This document shows positions 27,165 through 35,311 of a stretch of 64,000 nt of DNA, in pieces. The DNA lies in contig NZ_CP034072.1 in assembly GCF_003855255.1 (NCBI RefSeq), forward strand, positions 3,757,975 through 3,821,974, in the 5' to 3' direction. The position numbers and the translations under genes were made by a program. The notes under the pieces were generated by a model. That model was given only the letters and a program-made list of their open reading frames with translations. It did not search any database and was not told the origin of the DNA. The number at the start of each line of letters is the position of its first letter. Within the stretch, counting starts at the first letter, position 1. This DNA comes from Mycolicibacterium nivoides. Its GTDB lineage: Bacteria; Actinomycetota; Actinomycetes; Mycobacteriales; Mycobacteriaceae.

Positions 27165-28133
27165 TCAGGACGCCGCGCGCTCGCGCTTGGCGGCCTCGCG
27201 AGCCAGCAGCCGATCACGCTGCTCCTCGAACTTGACCACCTTCGTCTGCAGGTCTTCCAGGAACGCGGCCAGCTGGTCGCGCCGGGCCTCACCGACGGCA
27301 CTGAAGTCGTTGCGTTCGAAGATCTGCCACTTGCGCAGGTTCGGCATGACCACTTCTTCGAGGTGCTGGCGCAGGTCGTAGATCCCGTGCTTGGCCATCA
27401 GCACACCGTTGCGGCGGAAGTCCGGCATCCCCTGACCCGGCATCCGGAAGTTCTCGACGACGGCGCCGACAGCGTCCAGGGCTTGGTCGGGCGAGAGATC
27501 GAGGGCGGCCTCGCACATGTTCCGGTAGAAGATCATGTGCAGGTTCTCGTCCGCGGCGATGCGTTGCAGGAGCCGGTCGGCGATCGGATCGTCGCAGACC
27601 CTGCCGGTGTTGCGGTGGCTGACCCGGGTGGCCAACTCCTGGAAGGTCACATACGCGACCGACATCAGGAATTCGGAGTTGTGCATCGCCCGCTCTTCGT
27701 CGGTCGACGTGAAGCCGTTGGTCACATGCTCCATGCGGGCCTGCTCCAGCGCGACGAGATCCACACCGCGGGTGACCACCAGATAGTCCCTGATCGCGAT
27801 GCCGTGCCGGTTCTCCTCGGCGGTCCAGCGGTTGACCCAGGCTCCCCAGGGGCCGTCCTGGGAGAAGCTCCCGGCGGCTTCACGGTGATACGAGGGCAGG
27901 TTGTCCTCGGTCAGCAGGTTGGTGATCATCGCTGCCCGGGCCACGTCGCTCAGCTGCGATTGCTCAGGATCCCAGTCCCGGCCCCCGGCGGCGGCGAAGT
28001 TGCTGCCGGACTCCCACGGGATGTAGTCGTGCGGGTACCAATCCTTGGTGGTGGCCAGATGCCGATTGAGGTTTTGCTCGGCTATCTGCTCCAGTTCAGC
28101 CTGCAAGACCGTATCGGTCAGCTCCTGCTGCAT
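27165..28133 (-). CDS. Acyl-ACP desaturase (ferritin-like di-iron), DesA-type
   Basis: 322 aa. Di-iron ligands visible as E76, E107-x-x-H110 (EENRH), E166 and E196-x-x-H199 (DENLH). Soluble acyl-[acyl carrier protein] desaturase of the stearoyl-ACP desaturase family that puts a double bond into fatty acyl chains for membrane or mycolic acids. Closest in style to mycobacterial DesA1/DesA2; which one is not settled by eye. Converges on the SDR gene and diverges from the HIT gene. Confidence 0.9.
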   Translation of the reverse strand: MQQELTDTVLQAELEQIAEQNLNRHLATTKDWYPHDYIPWESGSNFAAAGGRDWDPEQSQLSDVARAAMITNLLTEDNLPSYHREAAGSFSQDGPWGAWVNRWTAEENRHGIAIRDYLVVTRGVDLVALEQARMEHVTNGFTSTDEERAMHNSEFLMSVAYVTFQELATRVSHRNTGRVCDDPIADRLLQRIAADENLHMIFYRNMCEAALDLSPDQALDAVGAVVENFRMPGQGMPDFRRNGVLMAKHGIYDLRQHLEEVVMPNLRKWQIFERNDFSAVGEARRDQLAAFLEDLQTKVVKFEEQRDRLLAREAAKRERAAS

Positions 28134-28288
28134 GAATCCCCTTAACGCCGATGTACAACCACATCGGACTGGTTAAAATCCCCCACCCCGCCCAGCAAAG
28201 ATAGAGCACGATGGGCCGTCCCGACGACTCCACAGTCCGCGCCGAACTCTCAATCGGCCCGATTCGGGCGCTCACTATGCTTCTCACC

Positions 28289-28705
28289 ATGGCGTCCGTC
28301 TTCACAAAGATCATCAACGGAGAACTGCCCGGGCGATTCGTCTACGAAGACGATGAGATCGTCGCGTTCCTGACCATCGCACCGATGACACAGGGCCACA
28401 CGCTCGTCGTTCCCCGGGCTGAGATCGACAACTGGCAGGACGTCGAACCCGCGGTGTTCGGCCGGGTGATGGAGGTGTCACAGCTCATCGGCAAGGCTGT
28501 GTGCCAGGCCTTCGGCGCGCAACGTGCCGGCGTGATCATCGCCGGCCTCGAGGTGCCGCACCTGCATGTGCACGTGTTCCCCGCCTACAACCTCGCCGAC
28601 TTCGGTTTCGCCCACGTTGATCACAACCCGTCGGCCGAATCCCTCGACGCCGCACAGGCGAAGATCAAAGCCGCGCTGGCAGATCTGCAATCCTCGGCAA
28701 GCTGA
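28289..28705 (+). CDS. HIT-family nucleotide hydrolase, Rv0759c-like
   Basis: 138 aa from the ATG at 28289; in-frame starts further up (28277, 28211) would add residues without likeness to the family. The histidine triad is HLHVHVFP with the catalytic histidine in the middle, and [32 protein letters not shown] is the usual HIT front. Hydrolyses nucleoside phosphoramidates or dinucleotides. Its 3' end overlaps the end of phoR by 41 bases (convergent). Confidence 0.9.
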   Translation: MASVFTKIINGELPGRFVYEDDEIVAFLTIAPMTQGHTLVVPRAEIDNWQDVEPAVFGRVMEVSQLIGKAVCQAFGAQRAGVIIAGLEVPHLHVHVFPAYNLADFGFAHVDHNPSAESLDAAQAKIKAALADLQSSAS

Positions 28706-30098
28706 CCGTGAACCGGCAGCCCTGACCGGGCGCAGTGGTGACCCGGACCGTGCCGCCGTGGGCCAGCACCAGGGAATGCACGATCGACAGGCCCAGTCCG
28801 GTACCGCCGCTCGCGCGGGTGCGTGAGGTATCCGCGCGGTAGAACCGTTCGAACACCCGCCGCGCGTCGTCCTGGCTCATGCCGGGGCCTTCGTCACACA
28901 CCTCGATGATGGCGTGGTCGTCGTCGGTGCCGACCCGCACCGTGATCCCGGCGGTTTCGGGAGTGTGCTGCACCGCGTTGGCGACCAGGTTGCTCAGCAC
29001 CTGGCGCAACCGGGCCTCGTCGCCGAGCACCTCCGGGGTCCCGGGTCCGTCGAACACCTCCATCCGCACCCGCCGGCTCGGGGCGATCGACTGCGTGTCG
29101 TGCACGGCGTCGGTGGCCAGGGTCAACAGATCGACCCGATGCTGATCCAGCGGCCGCTGCGCGTCGAGTCGGGCCAGCAGCAGCAGATCCTCGACCAGCA
29201 GGCCCATCCGCCGGGACTCGCTTTCGATCCGGCCCATCAGCATCTCGACGTCGCGGGCGGCTCCCTGGCGGTACAGCTCGGCGAATCCACGGATCGTTGT
29301 GAGCGGGGTGCGCAGCTCGTGGCTGGCGTCGGTGATGAACCGGCGCATCCGTTCCTCCGAGGTGCGCGCCTGCTCTGCGGAGGCGTCCGACGACGCCACC
29401 GCCCGCTGGATCTGCGCGAGCATTCCGTTGAGCGCCGACGACAACCGTCCCACCTCGGTGCGCGGATCCCGTTCGGGGACACGGCGATCCAACTGGCCGG
29501 CGGCGATGGCCGCAGCCGTGCGTTCCACCTCGACCAGCGGGCGCAGGCTGCGGTGCACGACCGCGTAGCCGACGATGCCGAGGACCACCAGCACCACCGT
29601 GCCGATGCCGACCTGGGACCAGATCAACGCGCGCACCGATGACTGCACGTCGGACAGGTCGATCGCGACGGTGGTGAGTTCACCGTTGGGACCCTCGACG
29701 GTCATGGCCCGCCACTGCACGTCGGAATCGCCGACGGATTTGACGGTCACCGGCACCGGACCGACGTTGTTGTCGTCGGGCAGTGCGGGTTCGGCCTCGC
29801 GGTCGTTGATCGCGATCCAGGTCCGGCCGTCCTGATCGACGCCGCGGACATAGAAGTTCGACGGCGGGCGTGCCGGGTTCGGCCCCTCCAGGGGCGTCGA
29901 GGGCAGTTGGCGCGGTTCCTGCGCCCAGCTGTCCGAAGCGTCCAGCAGCGTCTGATCGATGCGGCTGATCTCCGTGTGCCGCATGATCGAGGTCACCGCG
30001 ACACCGGAGGCGAGCAGCCCGCACGCCACCAGAACCAGCGCGGCGGCCACCAGGCCCACGCGCAGCGGCACACCGCGCCGCTCTACCCGGTCAAACAC
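28665..30098 (-). CDS. phoR: Sensor histidine kinase PhoR
   Basis: 477 aa. Two membrane segments (about 15-38 and 153-178) enclose an extracytoplasmic sensor domain. A HAMP domain follows ([24 protein letters not shown]...), then the phospho-acceptor H-box [14 protein letters not shown]-box [14 protein letters not shown] and G-boxes DEGPGMS and GGTGLGLSI. Partner of PhoP, 29 bases downstream of phoP on the same strand. In M. tuberculosis PhoPR responds to acid/chloride stress and controls lipids and ESX-1. Confidence 0.93.
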   Translation of the reverse strand: MFDRVERRGVPLRVGLVAAALVLVACGLLASGVAVTSIMRHTEISRIDQTLLDASDSWAQEPRQLPSTPLEGPNPARPPSNFYVRGVDQDGRTWIAINDREAEPALPDDNNVGPVPVTVKSVGDSDVQWRAMTVEGPNGELTTVAIDLSDVQSSVRALIWSQVGIGTVVLVVLGIVGYAVVHRSLRPLVEVERTAAAIAAGQLDRRVPERDPRTEVGRLSSALNGMLAQIQRAVASSDASAEQARTSEERMRRFITDASHELRTPLTTIRGFAELYRQGAARDVEMLMGRIESESRRMGLLVEDLLLLARLDAQRPLDQHRVDLLTLATDAVHDTQSIAPSRRVRMEVFDGPGTPEVLGDEARLRQVLSNLVANAVQHTPETAGITVRVGTDDDHAIIEVCDEGPGMSQDDARRVFERFYRADTSRTRASGGTGLGLSIVHSLVLAHGGTVRVTTAPGQGCRFTVSLPRIADLPARL

Positions 30099-30127
30099 CT
30101 CAAAAGTATGCCGCCGACGGACGGACC

Positions 30128-30847
30128 TCAGCGTGGCTCACGCAAAACGTAGCCAACGCCGCGCAGCGTGTGCAGCAGGCGCTTGTCGCCGGTGTCGATC
30201 TTGCGGCGCAGGTAGGACACGTAGGACTCGACGACATTGACGTCGCCGCCGAAGTCGTAGCGCCAGACGTGGTCGAGGATCTTGGGCTTCGACAGCACCG
30301 TGCCCGCGTTGATGATGAAGTAGCGCAGCAGGGTGAACTCGGTCGGTGACAGCGAGACCGGCTCGCCCGCCTTCCACACCTCGTGCGTGTCCTCGTCGAG
30401 CTCGATGTCGGCGAAGCACAGCTTGGCGCTGCGCGGTTCCTCGACGCCTCGGCCGGATCGGCGCAGGATGACCCGCAGCCGGGCCACCACCTCCTCGAGG
30501 CTGAACGGCTTGGTCACGTAGTCGTCGCCGCCCAGGGTGAGCCCGGCGATCTTGTCCTGAAGGCTGTCGCGCGCGGTGAGGAACAGCGCGGGCGCGTCGA
30601 TGCCGTCGGCGCGCAGCCGGCGCAGCAGCCCGAAGCCGTCCATGCCGGGCATCATCACGTCGAGGATCACGGCGTCGGGCCGCACTTCCCTGGCCTTGTC
30701 CAGGGCACCGGCGCCGTTCGACGCGGTGTGGACTTCGAAACCCTGGAACTTCAAGCTGACAGACAGCAGCTCCACGATGTTGGCCTCGTCGTCGACGACG
30801 AGGATCCGGGCTTCGGGGACGCTCTCAGGAACTGCTGGCATGGCCAT
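30128..30847 (-). CDS. phoP: Response regulator PhoP
   Basis: 239 aa from the ATG at 30847; ATG at 30841 and a longer start at 30886 are alternatives, and the N-terminus before ARILVVDDEAN is variable in the family. OmpR/PhoB type: receiver with phospho-Asp in VILDVMMPGMDG and K in YVTKPFS, then a winged-helix domain ending HTLRGVGYVLREPR. Nearly the same as M. tuberculosis PhoP over its length. Direct repeats of CTGTGA type upstream fit autoregulation. Confidence 0.95.
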   Translation of the reverse strand: MAMPAVPESVPEARILVVDDEANIVELLSVSLKFQGFEVHTASNGAGALDKAREVRPDAVILDVMMPGMDGFGLLRRLRADGIDAPALFLTARDSLQDKIAGLTLGGDDYVTKPFSLEEVVARLRVILRRSGRGVEEPRSAKLCFADIELDEDTHEVWKAGEPVSLSPTEFTLLRYFIINAGTVLSKPKILDHVWRYDFGGDVNVVESYVSYLRRKIDTGDKRLLHTLRGVGYVLREPR

Positions 30848-30890
30848 TCCCTGATGTTGATGGTGCCTCTTGAACTCAACCTGCATGCAC

Positions 30891-30920
30891 GCTGTGCACT
30901 TCCTGTGAGTTTAGCTGTGA
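30891..30920. promoter_or_regulatory. PhoP-box direct repeats upstream of phoP
   Basis: GCTGTGC (30891-30897), CCTGTGA (30902-30908) and GCTGTGA (30914-30920) run in one direction with 4- and 5-base spacers. This is the reverse complement of the known PhoP site, two 7-base TCACAGC-like units 4 bases apart. Lies between phoP and the divergent repeat-protein gene, so PhoP may control both. Confidence 0.7.
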
Positions 30921-30943
30921 CGCGGGTAACTACACTGACGCCC

Positions 30944-31759
30944 ATGAACCTCGGCAAGACGCTGGTCCAGGTTGCTACCGCGCCCGTACGAATCGGGCTG
31001 GCCGTGGCCGACGCCGGACTCGGCATCGCCAACGAGACGCTCAACGCGCTGCAGCGCGGCATCACCGACTCCAACCCACTCAACGGCAGGTCATCGATGG
31101 CCTCGCTGCTCGGCATCGACGATGCGGTGGAGCGCGCGAACCGGTTGGCACGGCTGCTGGACGACGACGCGCCGCTCGGTCGGGCACTGGCGCCCGACGG
31201 GCCGATCAACCGTTTGCTGCGGCCGGGCGGTCTCGTCGATCAGCTGACCGCTAAGGGCGGCCTGCTGGACCGGCTGACCGCGGACAACGGCGCTGTGGCC
31301 CGGGCGGTGGCCCCCGGCGGCCTGGTGGATCAGGTAACCCTGGAGGGCGGCCTGCTGGACCGGCTGACCACCGAGGATGGCGCGGTGTCCCGGGTGATCG
31401 CGCCGGGCGGGCTCGCCGACCAGCTGCTGGCCAACGACGGACTGTTCGAGCGGGTGCTGCGCGAGGACGGAGTGGCCGATCGCCTGCTCGCCGAGGGCGG
31501 CCTGCTCGACACCCTGACCGATCCCGACGGCCCGCTGCTCAAGCTCGCCGATGTCGCCGACACCCTGAATCGCCTGGCGCCCGGGCTGGAAGCCCTGGCC
31601 CCCACCATCGACGCGCTGCACGACGCGGTCATCACGCTGAGCCAGGTGGTCAACCCGCTCAGCAACATCGCCGACCGCATCCCGCTGCCGCGCCGTTCGT
31701 CCCGGCGGACCTCCCCGCGGCCGGTCGCCTCGCAGCGAATTATCGACGCTGACGAGTGA
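30944..31759 (+). CDS. Protein of twelve 10-residue repeats, Rv0756c position
   Basis: 271 aa from the ATG at 30944. Residues 77-196 are twelve tandem decapeptides ending in glycine, consensus (L/A)(V/L)(D/A)(R/Q)(L/V)(T/A)xx(G/D)G, e.g. LVDQLTAKGG, LLDRLTADNG, AVARAVAPGG. N-terminal part (NLGKTLVQVATAPVRIGLAVADAGLGIANETL) is an amphipathic helix; the C-terminus (VNPLSNIADRIPLPRRSSRRTS) is basic. No signal peptide. The place matches Rv0756c, an unknown protein divergent from phoP. A repeat solenoid or membrane-surface-binding protein is a guess. Confidence 0.8.
   Translation: MNLGKTLVQVATAPVRIGLAVADAGLGIANETLNALQRGITDSNPLNGRSSMASLLGIDDAVERANRLARLLDDDAPLGRALAPDGPINRLLRPGGLVDQLTAKGGLLDRLTADNGAVARAVAPGGLVDQVTLEGGLLDRLTTEDGAVSRVIAPGGLADQLLANDGLFERVLREDGVADRLLAEGGLLDTLTDPDGPLLKLADVADTLNRLAPGLEALAPTIDALHDAVITLSQVVNPLSNIADRIPLPRRSSRRTSPRPVASQRIIDADE
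31172..31531 (+). repeat. Twelve tandem 30-base coding units
   Basis: The DNA encoding the decapeptide array (residues 77-196) is made of twelve 30-base units, each ending in a glycine codon. Units have diverged at DNA level but keep the frame exactly, e.g. ggcggcctgctggaccggct recurs near 31257 and 31347. Confidence 0.8.
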
Positions 31760-31786
31760 CCCGCTAAACTAGGCGGCGTTCGACCC

Positions 31787-31861
31787 GCCTCCGTAGCTCA
31801 GTGGTAGAGCGCCCGCCTTGTAAGCGGAAGGCCGTCAGTTCAATCCTGACCGGGGGCTCCA
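31787..31861 (+). tRNA. tRNA-Thr (UGU), CCA encoded
   Basis: 75 bases including the 3' CCA. Acceptor GCCTCCG/CGGGGGC (one U-G pair), D arm GCTC/GAGC, anticodon loop CTTGTAA with TGT at 31819-31821, T arm GTCAG-TTCAATC-CTGAC, discriminator U. The anticodon stem has a C-A mismatch at its top pair. All other pairs are sound. Confidence 0.93.
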
Positions 31862-31863
31862 TA

Positions 31864-31885
31864 TGCACCGATGGCTGTCGGTGCA
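31864..31885. terminator. Hairpin just after tRNA-Thr
   Basis: TGCACCGA (31864-31871) and TCGGTGCA (31878-31885) are perfect 8-base arms with a 6-base loop, 2 bases after the tRNA CCA end. Fits termination or 3' processing of the tRNA transcript. Its right arm touches the start codon of the following HNH gene. Confidence 0.55.
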
Positions 31886-32307
31886 TGTCAGTAGCTTCCT
31901 CACATGAGGTTCTGTCGCGCTGCGGTTCACAACTGGAGAAGCGCAGTCAGAAGGTCTACTGCAGTAATGCATGTCAGGGCTCGGCCCGCCGGAAGGCCAG
32001 CACAAAACGTTGGCTCGAATCCGGCGAGGCTTACGTTACTTCTCTACACAGTCACTACATCCGGCTTTATCTCACCGAAGCTCAATCCGGCTGTTGTGCG
32101 ATCTGCGGCGCGGCCAGCACCTGGCAGGACCTCCCGCTCGTCTTGGTGTTGGACCACATCGACGGCAACCCGACAAACAACCGACGCGAAAATCTGCGCC
32201 TGGTCTGCCCGAACTGCGACTCCCAGCTGCCGACGTACAAGAGCCGCAACCGTGGCAACGGTCGCTTCTATCGCCGAGAGCGCTACGCCAACGGGCAGTC
32301 GTTCTAG
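31885..32307 (+). CDS. HNH endonuclease-domain protein next to tRNA-Thr
   Basis: 140 aa from the ATG at 31885, the first start that does not run through the tRNA. N-terminal zinc-finger-like cysteines (C-x13-C-x3-C region around VYCSNACQG), then an HNH domain: CCAICG, LVLDHIDGNPTNNRRENLRLVCPNCDSQL, with two CxxC pairs for zinc and the DH-x-N-N core. GC content is clearly lower than that of neighbours, which with the tRNA location suggests acquired DNA. Could be a stand-alone homing-type nuclease or element remnant. No integrase, phage gene or repeat of the tRNA end was seen. Confidence 0.75.
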   Translation: MSVASSHEVLSRCGSQLEKRSQKVYCSNACQGSARRKASTKRWLESGEAYVTSLHSHYIRLYLTEAQSGCCAICGAASTWQDLPLVLVLDHIDGNPTNNRRENLRLVCPNCDSQLPTYKSRNRGNGRFYRRERYANGQSF

Positions 32308-32310
32308 CGG

Positions 32311-32466
32311 TCACGTCTCGTCGGCGATGTTCTCGTGACTCTCGTGCAGTCCCGGCCCCTCGGGATCCTCACCCCGACGGTCGAACTCGTCCTGCAGCTC
32401 CTCTTGCCCCTCAGTCACCTCGCGGGCGTCTTTCGGTATCGGCCGGCCACCGTCACGTCGATCCAT
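32311..32466 (-). CDS. Small acidic protein, 51 aa
   Basis: Short frame beginning ATG at 32466 and ending TGA at 32311: starts MDRRDGGRPIPKDARE and ends HESHENIADET. Charged, about a third Asp/Glu, no hydrophobic segment, codon use as in the host. Convergent with the HNH gene (3 bases apart) and upstream of nothing on its own strand. Looks like a real small mycobacterial protein, but no family is recognised. Confidence 0.5.
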   Translation of the reverse strand: MDRRDGGRPIPKDAREVTEGQEELQDEFDRRGEDPEGPGLHESHENIADET

Positions 32467-32504
32467 GGCCCGTTGAGTCACCCGGATCGGCCGCGGCTAA
32501 ACAC

Positions 32505-33650
32505 CTAGACCCGGGTGGTCAGCTTTCGCAGGGTTTGGTACTCGGCATCGCGATAGGGCCGCCCATCGGGTTGCAGCAGATCGCTGAACCACACGTTCGG
32601 AACCTTGGTGTAGGGCTTGTCCCACGAATCCCACGGGAAATAGGTCTGGGTCTTGCCTGCCACCAGCCCCCAGCTGTAAGCACCGACGTTGTGCCGCTTG
32701 GCAACCGGGAGCACGCCTTCGACCGTGCTGCCCTGATCCCGGGCCAGGTACTCGGTGCACAGCATCGGCCGGCCCAGCGGGGCGAGCTCGGCGATGCGGG
32801 CCTCGAATTCGTCGGGGCCCGCGTAGGAGTGGAAGGAGATGACGTCGGAGTTGTCGAGCTGGAAACTGTCCATGGCACTTCGGCTGCCGCGATCCCAGCT
32901 GCCCTGCCACACACCACTGGTCAAGGGCTGCACGGGATTCACCGAACGCGCCCAGCCGAACACCTGCGGCAGCAGTCCTCCGACGGCGTCGATCTTGTCC
33001 TTGCGTTCGACCTTGCGGTACTGCTTGGCAGGGTTGTCGGGCTCGTTCCACAGGTCCCAGCCCAGGACCCGGTTGTCGTTGCGGAACTGGCTCATCACCC
33101 CGACGACGTAGTCACGCAGCACGGGGCGGTAGCGGGGGTCGTCGATGCGTTGCGCTCCCGGGCTCTGCACCCAGCCCGAGTTGTGCACGCCCGGCGTCGG
33201 GGCCCGCTGCGCCCCCAGCTGCGGATGCGGATCCCAGCACGAGTCGAAGAAGACGAACAGCGGCTTGATGCCCTGACGCGCCGCGATCCCGACGAATTGG
33301 GCCAGCCTGCTTTGGAATCCGGCACGGTCCTGGGCCCACAGCAGATCGTGCAGGAACACCCGGACGGTGTTGAACCCGAGTAGCCGGCACGCCCCCAGTT
33401 CGCTGTCGATGCGTCGCGCATCGTAGGTACCCGGCGAGAACATCTCGATCTGGTTGATGGCGTTCGACGTGATGAAGTTCGTACCGACCAGCCAGCCCTG
33501 GGCCTGGTACCACGCGTTGGCGCGCTCGACCGGCCACTGGCCCGCCGCTGCGCCCGCACGCGGGATCACGGGAAGAGGAGCCAGTACCTGAGGTAGAGCC
33601 GCTGCTGCTGCCAGTACCAGCGGGATCTTGAGGGCCGTTCGACGGTGCAC
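32505..33650 (-). CDS. Secreted glycoside hydrolase family 5-like protein
   Basis: 381 aa with an RR-containing signal peptide (MHRRTALKIPLVLAAAAALPQ...) and GAAAG cleavage region near 33-37. TIM-barrel glycosidase: acid/base E203 in GWDLWNEPDNP and nucleophile E300 in MLCTEYLARD, with a conserved ISFHSY strand. Similar exported cellulase/mannanase-like proteins (Rv3096-like) occur across mycobacteria; substrate is not known. Stands alone between the small gene and the cutinase gene. Confidence 0.82.
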   Translation of the reverse strand: MHRRTALKIPLVLAAAAALPQVLAPLPVIPRAGAAAGQWPVERANAWYQAQGWLVGTNFITSNAINQIEMFSPGTYDARRIDSELGACRLLGFNTVRVFLHDLLWAQDRAGFQSRLAQFVGIAARQGIKPLFVFFDSCWDPHPQLGAQRAPTPGVHNSGWVQSPGAQRIDDPRYRPVLRDYVVGVMSQFRNDNRVLGWDLWNEPDNPAKQYRKVERKDKIDAVGGLLPQVFGWARSVNPVQPLTSGVWQGSWDRGSRSAMDSFQLDNSDVISFHSYAGPDEFEARIAELAPLGRPMLCTEYLARDQGSTVEGVLPVAKRHNVGAYSWGLVAGKTQTYFPWDSWDKPYTKVPNVWFSDLLQPDGRPYRDAEYQTLRKLTTRV

Positions 33651-33741
33651 TTAGTGAACATAGTGGCGCCCAGCAAAGACCCCGGGGTCACGTATCACAT
33701 TGCAACCATTGAGGTTTCATATCGTTATCTACTCGGCACCC

Positions 33742-34449
33742 TCAGAGCCGGCCCACCGTGAAATCGGCGGCCTGGCCAGGCATGCCGTTGAACACGTACG
33801 CGGTGTGCGCGAAGTTGGGTACCCCGGCGGGTGTTCCGTCGCAGATGGTGTCACCGGGTTCGCACAACTCGATGGTCTTGTCCTTGTATCGCGGGCCGAT
33901 CACCATCGCCGGTGCGCCGATATCGCGAATGAACTCATTGGACGGCGTTCCGAGCAGCACCACCGACGCCACGTGGTCGGCGATCTCGGGCGCCATGGGT
34001 TCGGGGATGTACTGCTTGTATTCGGGCGGTATCCCGTCGGGGACAGTGGCCGCCGTGGCGTAGGCCGCTACCGCGGCGCCCTGGGAGTAGCCACCCAGCA
34101 CCATCTTGGTCTTGGGGCAGTCCTTGGCGGTCGCCTCGATGTGGTCGGTCGCATTCCGGATGCCGTCGACGACCGTCCTGGCGAACTCGATCCGGTCACC
34201 GAAGTTCCCACTGGCCGGGTAGTTCACCGGGTACACCTCGACCGAACGTTCCCCGGCACGCGCACGCAGCGCGTCGACGAAGGACTGTCCCGGTCCGCCG
34301 ACCCCTGGCGGCTCGTAGGTGCCGCGAGCGAACACCACCTCGACATCCGGACACGGCTGCGCGGTCGCGGCCGGCGCGGGTGCGATCGGTATGGCGCAGG
34401 CGGCTATCAGCACCGCGCCCTGGGTGAGCTTGAGGACGTTCATATGCAC
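33742..34449 (-). CDS. Cutinase-like secreted esterase
   Basis: 235 aa with a signal peptide (hydrophobic to about residue 30, ATAQP cut region). Nucleophile S122 in GGYSQGAAV, disulfides C33-C111 and the ELCEPGDTICDG pair containing the acid, and histidine in NFAHTAYV. Cutinase family (Culp in mycobacteria): hydrolyses ester bonds of lipids, often phospholipase or lipase rather than cutin. A second ATG lies two codons in. Confidence 0.9.
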   Translation of the reverse strand: MHMNVLKLTQGAVLIAACAIPIAPAPAATAQPCPDVEVVFARGTYEPPGVGGPGQSFVDALRARAGERSVEVYPVNYPASGNFGDRIEFARTVVDGIRNATDHIEATAKDCPKTKMVLGGYSQGAAVAAYATAATVPDGIPPEYKQYIPEPMAPEIADHVASVVLLGTPSNEFIRDIGAPAMVIGPRYKDKTIELCEPGDTICDGTPAGVPNFAHTAYVFNGMPGQAADFTVGRL

Positions 34450-34541
34450 TCCACGTCTGACGGACCGTGTTGAACGTTTTCAGTTCCCCATGCTGACACA
34501 TCCGAAACCTGGATGACAGGGCCCGAAGATATTGCCGGGAG

Positions 34542-35195
34542 CTATCCCAGCGGTACGTCCAGGTAGGGCCGAGGATCGGCCGCGCCCGGACCGTCGAAGT
34601 GCCACCACTCCCCCGAGTACACGGTCAGCCCGCCGGCCTTCATGGCCTCGCGCAGCCGGGCCCGGTTGGCCTGGGCGGCAGGACTGACCCCGTCCGTCGC
34701 GTAGGCCAGGCTGCGCGGGGTGAAGTCGTCGAATCCGGTGCCCATATCCGCTCCCGCGATCGTCACATCCACCGATCGGCCGGCCTCGTGGCTGCGCGCA
34801 TACGCGGACGGCCGGGCCACCCAGTTGGGGTTGGACACCACCTCGAACATCTTGACCTGCACCTCGTGCGGCCGATAGCAGTCCCAGAACACCAGCGTCT
34901 GCGGGCGCAGCGCGGCCGCGGCGGCCGCCAACCCGGGGGCCATCGACTCGTGCACCAGGCACGGCGCCCCCGGCGGATAGAGGCGTTGGCCGACGAAGTT
35001 GTCGCTGGTCGCGTACCGCAGGTCGATCACCGCGTCGGGGACGACCGAGCGCACGTCGACCAACCCGGCTTCAGCCGCCGGCCTGGCGGATGCGGCGGGC
35101 GCCCAGGCGGCAGGCGCCGCGAAGCCGAGCGCCGTCAGTGCCGTTGCCAGCAGCAGCCGCATTCCCGCGGAAATGACACTCTCTTCTTCAGGCAT
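34542..35195 (-). CDS. Secreted D-Ala-D-Ala dipeptidase (VanX/M15)
   Basis: 217 aa from the ATG at 35195, which has GGAAAG before it; the ATG at 35162 gives a more ordinary signal peptide (MRLLLATALTALGFAAPAAW). Zinc motif SHEAGRSVDV (HxxGxxxD) and GEWWHFD with the catalytic Glu and last His are characteristic of VanX-type dipeptidases. Also CYRPHEVQVKMF with the conserved Arg. Probably recycles or trims peptidoglycan in the periplasm; vancomycin resistance is not implied. Confidence 0.88.
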   Translation of the reverse strand: MPEEESVISAGMRLLLATALTALGFAAPAAWAPAASARPAAEAGLVDVRSVVPDAVIDLRYATSDNFVGQRLYPPGAPCLVHESMAPGLAAAAAALRPQTLVFWDCYRPHEVQVKMFEVVSNPNWVARPSAYARSHEAGRSVDVTIAGADMGTGFDDFTPRSLAYATDGVSPAAQANRARLREAMKAGGLTVYSGEWWHFDGPGAADPRPYLDVPLG

Positions 35196-35234
35196 ATCGC
35201 TTTCCGGTGTACGATAATCACACTCTTGATTCAG

Positions 35235-35251
35235 CGTCGGAGCCTCCGACG
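35235..35251. promoter_or_regulatory. Perfect palindrome upstream of the CoxL-like operon
   Basis: CGTCGGAG-C-CTCCGACG, 8-base arms around one base, 61 bases before the large-subunit start. A likely repressor or activator site; could also fold as a hairpin in RNA. Confidence 0.45.
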
Positions 35252-35262
35252 GCCACTGGGTT

Positions 35263-35284
35263 ATGCGCATAAGTACTGCGCATA
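35263..35284. promoter_or_regulatory. TGCGCATA repeats upstream of the CoxL-like operon
   Basis: ATGCGCA (35263-35269) and TGCGCAT (35277-35283) are inverted with a 7-base spacer; TGCGCATA also repeats directly at 35264 and 35277, 13 bases apart. Close to the expected promoter of the operon. Confidence 0.45.
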
Positions 35285-35311
35285 CGTGAACCGACGGATT
35301 GGAGCGATCCT

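Noticed and set aside
31787..32338. Integrated phage or genomic island at tRNA-Thr
   Set aside because: Only one HNH gene is present; no integrase, no direct repeat of the tRNA end and host-like genes follow immediately.
33678..33689. GACCCCGGGGTC palindrome upstream of the GH5-like gene
   Set aside because: Twelve-base GC palindromes are expected by chance in such GC-rich DNA and no second copy or partner gene supports it.
34542..35195. VanX-like gene as a vancomycin resistance cluster
   Set aside because: No vanH, vanA ligase or vanRS genes nearby; the protein is secreted, as in many organisms that use such dipeptidases for wall turnover.
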